From positions 1 through 39,186 of the forward strand of contig JAGGXZ010000212.1 in NCBI GenBank assembly GCA_021162805.1: a stretch of DNA of 39,186 bases. Reading direction: 5' to 3'. Shown one piece after another: positions 7,847 to 15,298 of this stretch. Each line of letters begins with the position of its first letter. The first letter of the stretch is position 1. The notes beneath the pieces are model-generated. The model ran no database searches. It worked only from the letters and a program-made list of their open reading frames with translations, and was not told where the DNA came from. The position numbers were made by a program, and so were the translations under genes. The stretch comes from Candidatus Poribacteria bacterium (GTDB lineage Bacteria; Poribacteria; WGA-4E; B28-G17).

Positions 7847-9301
7847 TCACCTCACGGCAAGCTTCAGAGTTGTAATGGAATGGGGCGGAAACTCGTAGGA
7901 GAACTCGTTTCCGGGGACCGAGATCGGCCTTTTGACCGTCTTGGCGTTCTCCTTCTCTGAAAAATCGTTCGTCACCTTGACGTCCTCGCCCGTTATCTCA
8001 AAAACCATTCCCGCTTCGATCAATCTGCCGAAATGATTCTCTATCTTGGCCGTTATCGGATCGGAGGAATGCCTGTTGACGACGTTTATGGTGAGGTGAT
8101 CGCTTTCGGGATTATAGCTCGCCGACACATCCAGATAGGGCACTTTGCCATATCCCTCGCTCTCGAACGAATCGCACTCGCAGTGTACGTCGAGCGCCAC
8201 GGATCCGTTCTCATTTGCGTAAAGCTCCAGCGGGAAGAAGATCGTCTGAAGGAACATGTCGTCGGGCTTGGTCATGATGGGAGGGATAACGTTGACCAAT
8301 TGAGCCATATTGGCGATCTTAACATAATCGGCGTTTCGGATGAAGGAGTTAAGGAACATCGCCACCACGAGGGCGTCCTCCAAGGTGTACCGTCCGTGTT
8401 TGGGGTGATCGTTTGGGAAACTGGGCGTGGCGTTCCATTCGTCGAAGGCTATCTTCATCTTCTTGCCGTTATGGTGATATACTCCCCAATCGATTATCCC
8501 TCTCACGGCCCGAATGTACCTCTCGATCTTTTCCGAGACGGCCATGTATTCGTAGTAGTTATCCTGACGGTTGTTCACGTACATGTGGATGGCGATGTAA
8601 TCGCATATGCCGGTCAGTTTTTCGACGACCACCCTGTTCCAGTTCATATCGTATGCGTTCTGCATACAGGAGCCACACGCGACCAGTTTTATCGACGGAT
8701 CGGTCCATCTCATGACTTTGGCGAACTCAAGGGCGAGCTTCGCGTAGTCCTCCGCCTCTTTATGCCCTATCTGCCAATTTCCCGAGACCTCATTTCCCAA
8801 TCCCCAGAATTTAACCTCATACGGCTCCTCGTGCCCGTATTTTCTCCTCAGGTTCGCGTAATATGTATCCTCCCTGCCGTTACAGTATTCGACCCAAGCC
8901 TGAGCCTCGTCCATCGTGCCGTTGCCCATGTTGACGCAGATATAAGGCTCCGTCTCGAGGAGTCTGCAGAACTGTATGAACTCGTCCGTGCCGAACTGGT
9001 TCGTCTCGACGGTATGCCATGCCAGCTCCATCCTCTTGGGCCTAGCTTCCTTCGGGCCGATCCCATCCATCCAGTGATATCCGGAGACGAAGTTGCCGCC
9101 GGGCCATCTGAGAATGGTGACCTTCAACCTTTTAGCTGCCTCGATCACGTCCCTTCTGAATCCCCTCTCATCCGACAGGGGGGAGTCCGGGTCGTAGACT
9201 CCACCGTAGATACATCTTCCTAGATGTTCTATGAAATTTCCGTAAATCAGCGGCGATATCTCATCTATACGCCGTCTCAGATCGACCGATATGACGGCCA
9301 T
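7847..9301 (-). CDS. Alpha-L-arabinofuranosidase, GH51
   Basis: 484 residues from the ATG at 9301, chosen over the ATG at 9316 because GAGGGGGTG lies 4 bases before it. The protein starts (MAVISVDLRRRIDEISPLIYGNF) and continues (LRWPGGNFVSGYHW) as GH51 enzymes do. The acid/base is E171 in FWGLGNEVSGNW and the nucleophile is E288 in KIAFDEWNATP. No signal peptide is visible, so it would act on imported arabino-oligosaccharides. The C-terminal beta domain runs to the end. It begins 1 base after the stop of the MNT/HEPN gene, an odd partner for a sugar hydrolase. Confidence 0.92.
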   Translation of the reverse strand: MAVISVDLRRRIDEISPLIYGNFIEHLGRCIYGGVYDPDSPLSDERGFRRDVIEAAKRLKVTILRWPGGNFVSGYHWMDGIGPKEARPKRMELAWHTVETNQFGTDEFIQFCRLLETEPYICVNMGNGTMDEAQAWVEYCNGREDTYYANLRRKYGHEEPYEVKFWGLGNEVSGNWQIGHKEAEDYAKLALEFAKVMRWTDPSIKLVACGSCMQNAYDMNWNRVVVEKLTGICDYIAIHMYVNNRQDNYYEYMAVSEKIERYIRAVRGIIDWGVYHHNGKKMKIAFDEWNATPSFPNDHPKHGRYTLEDALVVAMFLNSFIRNADYVKIANMAQLVNVIPPIMTKPDDMFLQTIFFPLELYANENGSVALDVHCECDSFESEGYGKVPYLDVSASYNPESDHLTINVVNRHSSDPITAKIENHFGRLIEAGMVFEITGEDVKVTNDFSEKENAKTVKRPISVPGNEFSYEFPPHSITTLKLAVR

Positions 9302-9302
9302 A

Positions 9303-10073
9303 TCACACCCCCTCATGTTCCAATGTATCGAGAAATCCCTCGATTTGTCCCTTTAAAGCGTTGAACAGCTCAGACATCCCTTCGACCAACGGGCGAAGCT
9401 CATCCCAGATCAACTCATAGCCATAGGTATGGCGGAAGAGATGTCTAAATCTAAGGTATCGATGGAGCTTCAAACCGAGCTCATGGTCTATCACGGCTGA
9501 TCGGTTTTCCGTTTCCACCTCCATCAATCTCAGGAGGTCGGTGTGCCATCTTTCGCCTTTGGGCAGATCTCCATCCACCGTTAGGGCGATCCGCTCGAAG
9601 ATACGTTCTACGCCGTTGTAGAAGTCATGAACGTATTTGCCAAGTCCGCCGAGCTCAAGCTCTGAAGGCTCACGTATGCCGGAGGTGAGCAGATCTTCAA
9701 CCTGAGATACGATCCTACCCAGGTTTAGAATCTCCCCTTTTATGAGCTCCCTAAAGGTTCGCATCTCATCCATCTTTTTCTCCCCTTTCAGCATGGCAGC
9801 GATATGTTTTGGAAGGCGTTCAAGAGGGATCAGATCCAGATCTATTCCCTCCGGTATGAGATTCCACAGCTCCTCCATCGCTTCGATATATCTGCCGGGT
9901 TCAAGCCCTTCAACAGCTATATCCACATCAGATCGGTCATGCCAGGGGGTATCTCCGCGAAGCGATCCTGCTATAAAGGCCTCTTTCACACCGAACCGCT
10001 CTTTTAGCACCTTTATACATTTATCCGCCGCCTTCAAAGCGATCGATCTCCTCGTTTCGATCTCATCGCTCAT
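9303..10073 (-). CDS. Fused nucleotidyltransferase (MNT)-HEPN protein
   Basis: 256 residues. The N-terminal domain is a minimal nucleotidyltransferase: FIAGSLRGDTPWHDRSDVDIAV gives G36-S37 and D49-x-D51, and a third acidic strand is at IDLDLIP (D78/D80). The spacing is GSX11DXD, one residue more than the GSX10DXD of MntA. Residues ~105-256 are helical and contain R210-HLFR-H215-T-Y217, which is exactly the RX4HXY motif of HepT/HEPN ribonuclease toxins. In characterised MntA/HepT pairs the two are separate proteins and MntA adenylylates the Tyr of this motif. Here both motifs are on one chain. The ATG overlaps the hisH stop (ATGA). An alternative is a kanamycin-nucleotidyltransferase-like enzyme with a HEPN-fold helper domain. 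Confidence 0.75.
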   Translation of the reverse strand: MSDEIETRRSIALKAADKCIKVLKERFGVKEAFIAGSLRGDTPWHDRSDVDIAVEGLEPGRYIEAMEELWNLIPEGIDLDLIPLERLPKHIAAMLKGEKKMDEMRTFRELIKGEILNLGRIVSQVEDLLTSGIREPSELELGGLGKYVHDFYNGVERIFERIALTVDGDLPKGERWHTDLLRLMEVETENRSAVIDHELGLKLHRYLRFRHLFRHTYGYELIWDELRPLVEGMSELFNALKGQIEGFLDTLEHEGV

Positions 10074-10678
10074 CTCTTCGCCAGCTCCCCGAAGTTTTTC
10101 AATATTCTTAAACCCAATCTCTGGCTCTTTTCGGGATGGAACTGCACTGCGAAGAGGTTATCATGCCAGACCATCGAGGTGAATTCCACGCCGTATTCGG
10201 TGGTGCTGGCGATCAGCGATTTATCTTCGGGAACGACGTAATAGGAATGGACGAAATAGAAGTAGGAGTTATCCGGGATGTCCTTCAGAAGAGGATTGGG
10301 TCTGACGATCCTCACCTGGTTCCATCCCATGTGAGGCACCTTCATATCGGTTTGAAACCTGACCACACGTCCTTTGATCAGATCCATCCCCTCAAATCTG
10401 CCGCCCTCCTCGCTTTCGGAGAGGAGCAGCTGTAGCCCGAGGCAGATTCCCAGATATGGTTTTCCATCCTTAATGGCCTGGACGATCTCCTCGGCGAGCC
10501 CGGATCGCCTGAGCCTTTCCATCGCCGCCCCGAACGCTCCAACGCCGGGGAGCACGATCGCATCCGCCTCTCTCACCTTGCGGGGATCGTCCGTCACGAT
10601 CGCCTTGAATCCCACGCGCTCGAAACCCTTCTGCACGCTCCTCAGATTCCCCATGCCGTAGTCGATTATCGCCATCAT
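10070..10678 (-). CDS. hisH: Imidazole glycerol phosphate synthase, glutaminase subunit HisH
   Basis: 202 residues from the ATG at 10678, overlapping the hisB stop as TGATG. It is a class I glutamine amidotransferase that supplies ammonia to HisF in histidine synthesis. Start MMAIIDYGMGNLRSV and oxyanion region VLPGVGAFG are typical. The nucleophile is C79 in YLGICLGLQLL, and the His/Glu of the triad are H181 and E183 in FHPEKSQ. HMGWNQ and NSYFYFVHSYYV are also canonical. Its partner hisF is not in the window. Confidence 0.95.
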   Translation of the reverse strand: MMAIIDYGMGNLRSVQKGFERVGFKAIVTDDPRKVREADAIVLPGVGAFGAAMERLRRSGLAEEIVQAIKDGKPYLGICLGLQLLLSESEEGGRFEGMDLIKGRVVRFQTDMKVPHMGWNQVRIVRPNPLLKDIPDNSYFYFVHSYYVVPEDKSLIASTTEYGVEFTSMVWHDNLFAVQFHPEKSQRLGLRILKNFGELAKR

Positions 10679-11268
10679 CACTCCAGCACCCCCTTCGTCG
10701 AAGGCACACCTTTGACCCTCTCATCCATCTGTGTAGCCATGTCCAGCGCTTTGGCGAAGGCTTTGAAGATGGCCTCGACGATATGGTGTCTGTTCGATCC
10801 ATATTGAACCAGGACGTGCATTGTTATCCCTGCTCGTCCGACGAAACCGTTGAAGAACTCCTCGACCAGCTCGCAGTCGAAATCCCCTATCTTCCCCTCC
10901 AGATCTGGGACGTTAAAGCTTAAAAATCCCCTCCCGCATACATCCACCGAGACGATGGCCAGCGATTCGAACATCGGTAGGATGAAGAATCCGAATCGCC
11001 TGATCCCAGATTTGTCCCCCAGAGCCTTCGATATTGCCTCGCCGAGACATATTCCCACATCCTCAACGGTGTGGTGGTAATCGACATGCAGATCACCCTC
11101 AGCATGGAGCTCCAGGTCGAAAAGGCCATGTTTGGCGAAGAGCTCGAGCATATGATCTAAAAAACCGATCCCGGTCGATATATCATATCTCCCCTCACCG
11201 TCGAGAGAAAGCCTGACTTTAACTTTCGTTTCACCTGTCTCCCTTTCCACCTGGGCGACTCTCATCAT
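10678..11268 (-). CDS. hisB: Imidazoleglycerol-phosphate dehydratase HisB
   Basis: 196 residues, a monofunctional IGPD. It has the two manganese-binding histidine motifs, DYHHTVEDVGICLGE and SNRHHIVEAIFKAFA, plus GFLDHMLELFAKHG and the GIRRFG substrate loop. Where most HisB proteins read PMDExL this one reads PMFESLA, so the conserved Asp is Phe. The start overlaps the stop of the membrane-protein gene (ATGATGA); the next ATG at 11265 is equally possible. Confidence 0.93.
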   Translation of the reverse strand: MMRVAQVERETGETKVKVRLSLDGEGRYDISTGIGFLDHMLELFAKHGLFDLELHAEGDLHVDYHHTVEDVGICLGEAISKALGDKSGIRRFGFFILPMFESLAIVSVDVCGRGFLSFNVPDLEGKIGDFDCELVEEFFNGFVGRAGITMHVLVQYGSNRHHIVEAIFKAFAKALDMATQMDERVKGVPSTKGVLE

Positions 11269-11714
11269 TTGGGCAACCCCCTAACCCAGAGATACAGAGC
11301 GAGGTTCATCCCCCCCACAAATCCGAACACATAGGATTGCATGGCCGACTCAAGCGCCCTGGTCTGTGTCGGCATGATGGTCAAAGCTATGGGCAGGCCG
11401 AGGGCGAAGATCGCAAACAGGGTGGTAAGCTTCCCCAAGGACGTATCCCACAGTTTCACCCTCCTCAGCAGAGCGTCAATGTAGTATCTATCCCATAAAG
11501 CGGCCGTCCATTTCCCCTCGGCATATCCGAGAACAGCTCCCAGGACATACGCAAATAAGCCGGGACGCTGATCCAAGCCCCAAGCCGCCGATATGTATCT
11601 CCAGAGAAACTGTCCGATGACCGAGGAAGCGATCAGAAGTATGAGCGCCGCCGGTCGCATGAAAAAGGGGAGATGAGGCCTGTGTAGTTTATATCGACGT
11701 TCCTCACTAGACAC
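11265..11714 (-). CDS. Four-helix membrane protein of unknown function in the his operon
   Basis: 149 residues with probable membrane segments at about 16-36, 48-64, 93-111 and 125-145, and basic loops (ALLRRVKLWD). No family recognised. It starts with GTG at 11714, 8 bases inside the end of hisC, and its stop overlaps the hisB start, so it is translationally coupled to both. This conserved-looking packing suggests it is expressed with histidine synthesis, but nothing in the sequence shows a catalytic role. Confidence 0.7.
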   Translation of the reverse strand: MSSEERRYKLHRPHLPFFMRPAALILLIASSVIGQFLWRYISAAWGLDQRPGLFAYVLGAVLGYAEGKWTAALWDRYYIDALLRRVKLWDTSLGKLTTLFAIFALGLPIALTIMPTQTRALESAMQSYVFGFVGGMNLALYLWVRGLPK

Positions 11715-12771
11715 AATCCCTCAACGCCTCTAAAAATAGTTCGTTCTGTTTCGGACTTCCCACCGTTACCCTGAGACATCCCCTCAGCATCCCTGAATCG
11801 AGATTTCTGACCAGGATTCCCCTCTCAAGCAGACCCTCAAAACATCCTGTCGCATCGGGTACCCTGAAAAGGATGAAGTTCGCATCGGAGGGGAAGGGAT
11901 GGACGTTTTCCATCCGGAGCATCTCCTGGTATAGCCTCTCCCTTTCCGAGATTATCAGATGTACCCTTTCGGCCATCTCCTGATCGAACCTCATCGCCTT
12001 CAAAGCTGCCATCTGCGAGATCGAGTTCAGGTTGTAGGGCAATCTGACCTTGTTCACCTGCTCGGCGAGATCTCTCTGAGCGATCATATATCCGACCCTC
12101 AATCCCGCCAGTCCATACGCCTTGGAGAAGGTGCGCAGGATGACGAGATTATCGAATCGATCCAACATCGGCAGGAAACTTCTCCCCGAAAATTCAAAAT
12201 ATGCCTCATCCATGACCACCAGCGTATCGCTCCTCTCCAGCAGAGCTCTGATGATATCCTCATCGAAGCAGTTACCGGTGGGATTGTTGGGATAGCTGAG
12301 GAAGACGATGTTTGGGCTGCCCACCAGACCCTTCATCATCTGATCCGGATCTATGTCGAAGTTCTCGGTCAAAGGGACCTCGACCGTTTTTACCCCCTGT
12401 ATGCGGGATATGATTCCGTACATCGAGAAGGTAGGCACCGGATAGAGAACCCTGGTTTTGGGGGAAGCGAAGAGGGTTATTATGTGGCCGATGAGCTCGT
12501 CGGAGCCGTTACCCATGACGATCTGATCCGGATCGACGAGAAGCCTTTCGGCCAAAGCCTTTCTCAGATCGAGGGCGGAGCCGTCGGGATATCTGTTGAT
12601 CGGCGTCTTTCTAAGCTCCAGGCATATGAGCTCCTTAAGCTCCGCGGGAAGATCGAACGGGTTTTCGTTAGCGTCCATCTTAATGAGGTCAGCGTAGCGA
12701 TGGACGATGTATGGTTTAAGCTGTTCTATATCCTCTCTGAGATACCTTTTCACAAATGGGGATAACCTCAT
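11707..12771 (-). CDS. hisC: Histidinol-phosphate aminotransferase HisC
   Basis: 354 residues, fold-type I PLP aminotransferase. Visible motifs are DANENPFDLP, NRYPDGSALDLRKALAE, GNGSDELI, the YPNNPTGN loop, VVMDEAYFEF and the PLP lysine K217 in LRTFSKAYGLAGLRVGY. Phosphate-binding arginines lie in the same loop. It converts imidazole acetol phosphate to histidinol phosphate; aromatic amino acids are possible alternative substrates in bacteria. It is the first gene of the operon, with GAGG 6 bases before the ATG. Confidence 0.94.
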   Translation of the reverse strand: MRLSPFVKRYLREDIEQLKPYIVHRYADLIKMDANENPFDLPAELKELICLELRKTPINRYPDGSALDLRKALAERLLVDPDQIVMGNGSDELIGHIITLFASPKTRVLYPVPTFSMYGIISRIQGVKTVEVPLTENFDIDPDQMMKGLVGSPNIVFLSYPNNPTGNCFDEDIIRALLERSDTLVVMDEAYFEFSGRSFLPMLDRFDNLVILRTFSKAYGLAGLRVGYMIAQRDLAEQVNKVRLPYNLNSISQMAALKAMRFDQEMAERVHLIISERERLYQEMLRMENVHPFPSDANFILFRVPDATGCFEGLLERGILVRNLDSGMLRGCLRVTVGSPKQNELFLEALRDCV

Positions 12772-12791
12772 CTTTCGCCTCGGCGGGGATC

Positions 12792-12816
12792 AGGCCCGGC
12801 CAGGACGGCCGGACCT
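12792..12816. terminator. GC-rich hairpin between isomerase gene and hisC
   Basis: AGGCCCGGCC / GGCCGGACCT is a 10-base stem with one mismatch and a 5-base loop. It lacks a T tract in both directions, so it may be an attenuating or mRNA-end hairpin rather than a true terminator. Confidence 0.4.
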
Positions 12817-12825
12817 AAGCGGATT

Positions 12826-13674
12826 TTAGGATTTCATCATACATCTTCTGAGATAATTACCGCTGAGCTGGAATCCGAGTTTGCGCCTATCCCCGCTGAA
12901 CAGCGGGTCCTCGTGTTCTATGATGACGTTTCCGTCATATCCGTTTTCCAGGAGCAGAGCGAAGAACTTCGGCCAGTCGAAGTTAGCGAACCCCGGCAGT
13001 CTGTATGTCCACCATCCCCTTTGATATGCCCCTCTTTTTCTGAGCTTATCCCAGAATATCTCCGTATCCTTGGCGTGGACTATGAATATCCTCCCTATGA
13101 AATCCCTCGCGGCCTGAAGCGGATCTATCCACTGCCATATGAGGTGGGACGGATCGAATTCAAGGCCGAGGTGATCCGATTGGACGGCGTCGAACATCGC
13201 CTCCCATGTCTCAGGGGTTACGGCGAGGCTCCCGCCATCGGCGTATGGCCCTTTGCCGGGCCAATTCTCGAAAGCCAGTTTAACGTCCTTTTTCTCAGCA
13301 AGCTCGACGACGGGCGAGAACACCTCTTTGAAGGAGGCCACGTTTTCCTCAAGGGATTTCCCAGGATCGTATCCCATAGGCCCAGCGCCGGTTATGATGG
13401 TATCGCCCATAAGCTTGCATATATCCATCACCTTGGAGAGCCTGTCGAGATGGGAGCTCAGCTCATCCTTACTCGATCTTATCGAGGGCCACCCGGTGAG
13501 GAAGGAGGCAGCGACCAATCCGTTTTCATCCAGGAGTTCCTTGGCCTTTTCGGCCTGTGATGGATCGGCGAGCCATTCGCCCGGAGGCCCGGAGATCTCA
13601 AGACATTCAAATCCCGCCTCGGCGGCGAACCTCACCATATCCTCGGAGAAACCGGTCAGAAGCCCGAGTTTCAT
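12826..13674 (-). CDS. Sugar phosphate isomerase/epimerase (xylose isomerase-like TIM barrel)
   Basis: 282 residues, AP-endonuclease-2/xylose isomerase-like fold. Start MKLGLLTGFSEDMVRFAAEAGFECLEI is typical. Metal ligands appear at AFENWPG (Glu), GLEFDPSHL (Asp and His), IFIVHAKDTE (His) and VIIEHEDP (Glu). This family includes myo-inosose dehydratases and 3-ketosugar epimerases; the substrate cannot be read off. GAGAGGTG lies before the ATG. The gene begins 35 bases after the tRNA-Met and could be read through from the tRNA promoter. Confidence 0.8.
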   Translation of the reverse strand: MKLGLLTGFSEDMVRFAAEAGFECLEISGPPGEWLADPSQAEKAKELLDENGLVAASFLTGWPSIRSSKDELSSHLDRLSKVMDICKLMGDTIITGAGPMGYDPGKSLEENVASFKEVFSPVVELAEKKDVKLAFENWPGKGPYADGGSLAVTPETWEAMFDAVQSDHLGLEFDPSHLIWQWIDPLQAARDFIGRIFIVHAKDTEIFWDKLRKRGAYQRGWWTYRLPGFANFDWPKFFALLLENGYDGNVIIEHEDPLFSGDRRKLGFQLSGNYLRRCMMKS

Positions 13675-13708
13675 GTGTCACCTCTCCATTTTTGGGAGAT
13701 AAAAAAAG

Positions 13709-13782
13709 TGGCGGTGTAGGGATTCGAACCCTAGACGCCACGGGTATGAGCCGTGTGCTCTTGCCGACTGAGCTACACCGCC
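13709..13782 (-). tRNA. tRNA-Met, elongator (anticodon CAT)
   Basis: Acceptor GGCGGTG (13782-13776) pairs with CACCGCC (13716-13710), and the discriminator A is at 13709. The anticodon loop is CTCATAC and the T arm has GGTTCGAATCC. CCA is not encoded, unlike the other three tRNAs. A run of seven T follows on the transcribed strand. A lysidine-modified Ile(CAU) tRNA is the alternative, less likely reading. Confidence 0.9.
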
Positions 13783-13806
13783 ATAATTCTTCAGGTAGGG
13801 AAGAAA

Positions 13807-13883
<77 letters not shown>

Positions 13884-13905
13884 TCACTGCCCTCCTGCCT
13901 TGATT

Positions 13906-13993
13906 TGGTGGGCAAGGAGGGACTCGAACCCTCACGCTCACTAAGGAGCGATGGATTTTAAGTCCATCGTGTCTACCATTCCACCACTCGCCC
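13906..13993 (-). tRNA. tRNA-Leu (anticodon TAA)
   Basis: Acceptor GGGCGAG (13993-13987) pairs with CTTGCCC near 13910-13916, followed by A and encoded CCA (13908-13906). The anticodon loop is CTTAAAA. A class II long variable arm is present. It is the first gene of the Leu-fMet-Met cluster. Confidence 0.95.
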
Positions 13994-14007
13994 ACGTGAG
14001 CATCTAT

Positions 14008-14037
14008 ATTTTATTATATCTTGTGACCTCTTGTCAA
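14008..14037 (-). promoter_or_regulatory. Promoter of the tRNA cluster
   Basis: On the minus strand TTGACA (14037-14032), an 18-base spacer and TAAAAT (14013-14008). Transcription would start close to 14001, about 8 bases before tRNA-Leu. Confidence 0.75.
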
Positions 14038-14116
14038 GGGGGCGAGCCAGAACTTCGCAAAAACTTTTGAAGAATGCAGATGGGGAAAGGCTTAGATGGT
14101 GTAAGTGATTCAAAGG

Positions 14117-14145
14117 AAATTCGCGCTCTAATCTATCGCGAATTT
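14117..14145. repeat. Perfect 9-base palindrome arms in the 13994-14400 gap
   Basis: AAATTCGCG (14117-14125) and CGCGAATTT (14137-14145) flank an 11-base loop. No gene is found between the tRNA promoter and the vanZ promoter; the hairpin has no T tract. Function unknown (operator or RNA end). Confidence 0.5.
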
Positions 14146-14214
14146 GCTCAAAAACCCTTATGCTGCCTAGATTTTCCTCATCTCACGCCCCATGAACTTT
14201 TGAGAAGTCCTGCA

Positions 14215-14244
14215 TTGAAATAGAAGAGATCGATCATGTATAAT
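14215..14244 (+). promoter_or_regulatory. Promoter upstream of the VanZ operon
   Basis: TTGAAA (14215-14220), an 18-base spacer and TATAAT (14239-14244). It implies a leader of about 150 bases before the gene at 14401, containing a copy of the dispersed repeat. Confidence 0.6.
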
Positions 14245-14344
14245 TAGATTGAGATGCTCTTGGAGTGTAGCGCTTTTCCCGATCGATCTTCATCGTTTGC
14301 GGCAAGGTCGCTCATCACAGTTACGGCGGGCGTTGGCTTCGGGT

Positions 14345-14372
14345 TTCCGCTACACTCGACAGCAATATGAGC
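14345..14372 (+). repeat. Dispersed repeat copy (CCGCTACACT...AATATGAGC)
   Basis: Shares CCGCTACACTC and AATATGAGC with the copy at 18791-18819 and, more loosely, the pair at 3118-3220. A nearby inverted AGTGTAGCG (14265-14273) could pair with CGCTACACT here. Confidence 0.6.
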
Positions 14373-14400
14373 GAATCAGGGTCTGATCAGGAGGTGTGGG

Positions 14401-14763
14401 ATAAGATTCGTTAGATATTGGCTGCCTTTATGCATCTACATCGCAGCGGTTATCACCGTATCATCCACGCCCACTCTGCCATCCCCCGATCCCAGACTGC
14501 TTAAACCGGATAAACTGTGGCACTTTCTCGAGTATATGATACTCGGCTTTCTGGTCTTCAGGGCGTTTCGGAGCACATCGAAGAGCTGGGTCGGCGAACA
14601 TCCGTATCTGGCAGCCCTGTTTTTCGTGATCATCTTCGGGGCGACGGATGAGATACACCAGTCCTTTATCCCGGGGAGAAACGCCAGCCCGTTCGATTGG
14701 ATGGCCGACGCCGCCGGGGGAATTCTGGCGATGGGCGTGATGAAAATCCAAGGTAGAAGGTGA
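14401..14763 (+). CDS. VanZ-like membrane protein, apparent AUA start
   Basis: 120 codons. The translated text (I/M)RFVRYWLPLCIYIAAVITVSS is the normal beginning of VanZ-like proteins (short basic stretch, RYWLP, first helix). It runs on through LLKPDKLWHFLEYMILGFLVF, FVIIFGATDEIHQSFIPGR and SPFDWMADAAGG, all family hallmarks, with about four membrane segments. There is no ATG, GTG or TTG in frame between the upstream stop (14368) and ATG 14536, which would delete the first helix and LWHF. AGGAGG (14389-14394) lies 6 bases before an ATA at 14401. I therefore place the start at ATA. The role of the family is unclear (teicoplanin resistance in one case). Confidence 0.7.
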   Translation: MRFVRYWLPLCIYIAAVITVSSTPTLPSPDPRLLKPDKLWHFLEYMILGFLVFRAFRSTSKSWVGEHPYLAALFFVIIFGATDEIHQSFIPGRNASPFDWMADAAGGILAMGVMKIQGRR

Positions 14764-14767
14764 AAAG

Positions 14768-15169
14768 ATGAAAAGGATGATTCCGCTCGTAACGGCGATG
14801 ATGCTTATCCTCCCGATAGAGGGGATGAAGGCTGAGGGCGCTGAGGTTTCCAAGTTCGTCATAACGACCTTCACTCTCGGCGTGGCGATGAGGTTCGGAA
14901 GCGTATATATGTATAAGATGGCAAACGAATCCTACGATCGATATCTTCACACCGTTCTTCAGGCGGAGATGAAATCGCACCTTGACGATTACAAGGTGAG
15001 ACATCAGGTGGGGATGATCCTATCCGGCTCCTCGACGGGTTTCATCGCCTTAAGCGCTATCTACTCCCTTTACCTTGCCCTTCGTCCCCCGGAGGAGAGG
15101 CCTGTCTCGCTCAAGCTGGAGCATAGAGGCCGGGAAACCAGACTGTGCCTATACGCCTCGCTTCCGTAG
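14768..15169 (+). CDS. Small exported or membrane protein of unknown function
   Basis: 133 residues, starting 4 bases after vanZ with AAGGTGA before the ATG. The N-terminus MKRMIPLVTAMMLILPIEGMKAEGA looks like a signal peptide. A second hydrophobic segment is at ~81-105 (VGMILSGSSTGFIALSAIYSLYLAL) before a charged tail. The arrangement resembles small DUF5683-like envelope proteins, but I cannot assign a family. Confidence 0.6.
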   Translation: MKRMIPLVTAMMLILPIEGMKAEGAEVSKFVITTFTLGVAMRFGSVYMYKMANESYDRYLHTVLQAEMKSHLDDYKVRHQVGMILSGSSTGFIALSAIYSLYLALRPPEERPVSLKLEHRGRETRLCLYASLP

Positions 15170-15238
15170 CGTGTAGAGGGAACGTTCTTATCGGGCGTGG
15201 CGCTTCCCCTTGACCGATCATCCGCCGTATACGGCACG

Positions 15239-15284
15239 GTCATTTATAGTCATGTAGGTCATTTCGCCGTCATTTGATGACTAT
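15239..15284 (+). repeat. Helically phased GTCAT repeats
   Basis: GTCAT occurs at 15239, 15249, 15258 and 15269 (steps of 10, 9 and 11), followed by an inverted ATGAC at 15277. ATAGTCAT / ATGACTAT form the outer arms of the stretch. It ends 14 bases before the peptidase start codon. A similar pair of ATGAC (18765, 18775) lies upstream of the PerR promoter. Confidence 0.55.
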
Positions 15285-15298
15285 ATTTCGAGGCAGAT

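Noticed and set aside
8033-9223. Long open frame (~396 codons) on the plus strand opposite the GH51 gene
   Set aside because: It is antisense to a gene with clear catalytic motifs; the translation shows no domain and no ribosome-binding site.
13690-13709. Classic terminator after tRNA-Met
   Set aside because: There is a T run directly after the tRNA but no separate stem, so it is noted under the tRNA instead.
14396-14398. GTG after AGGAGG as the vanZ start
   Set aside because: It is out of frame with VanZ and meets a stop after two codons.
15239-15284. CRISPR-like array
   Set aside because: The repeated unit is only 5 bases with no spacers of proper size, and no cas genes are present in the window.
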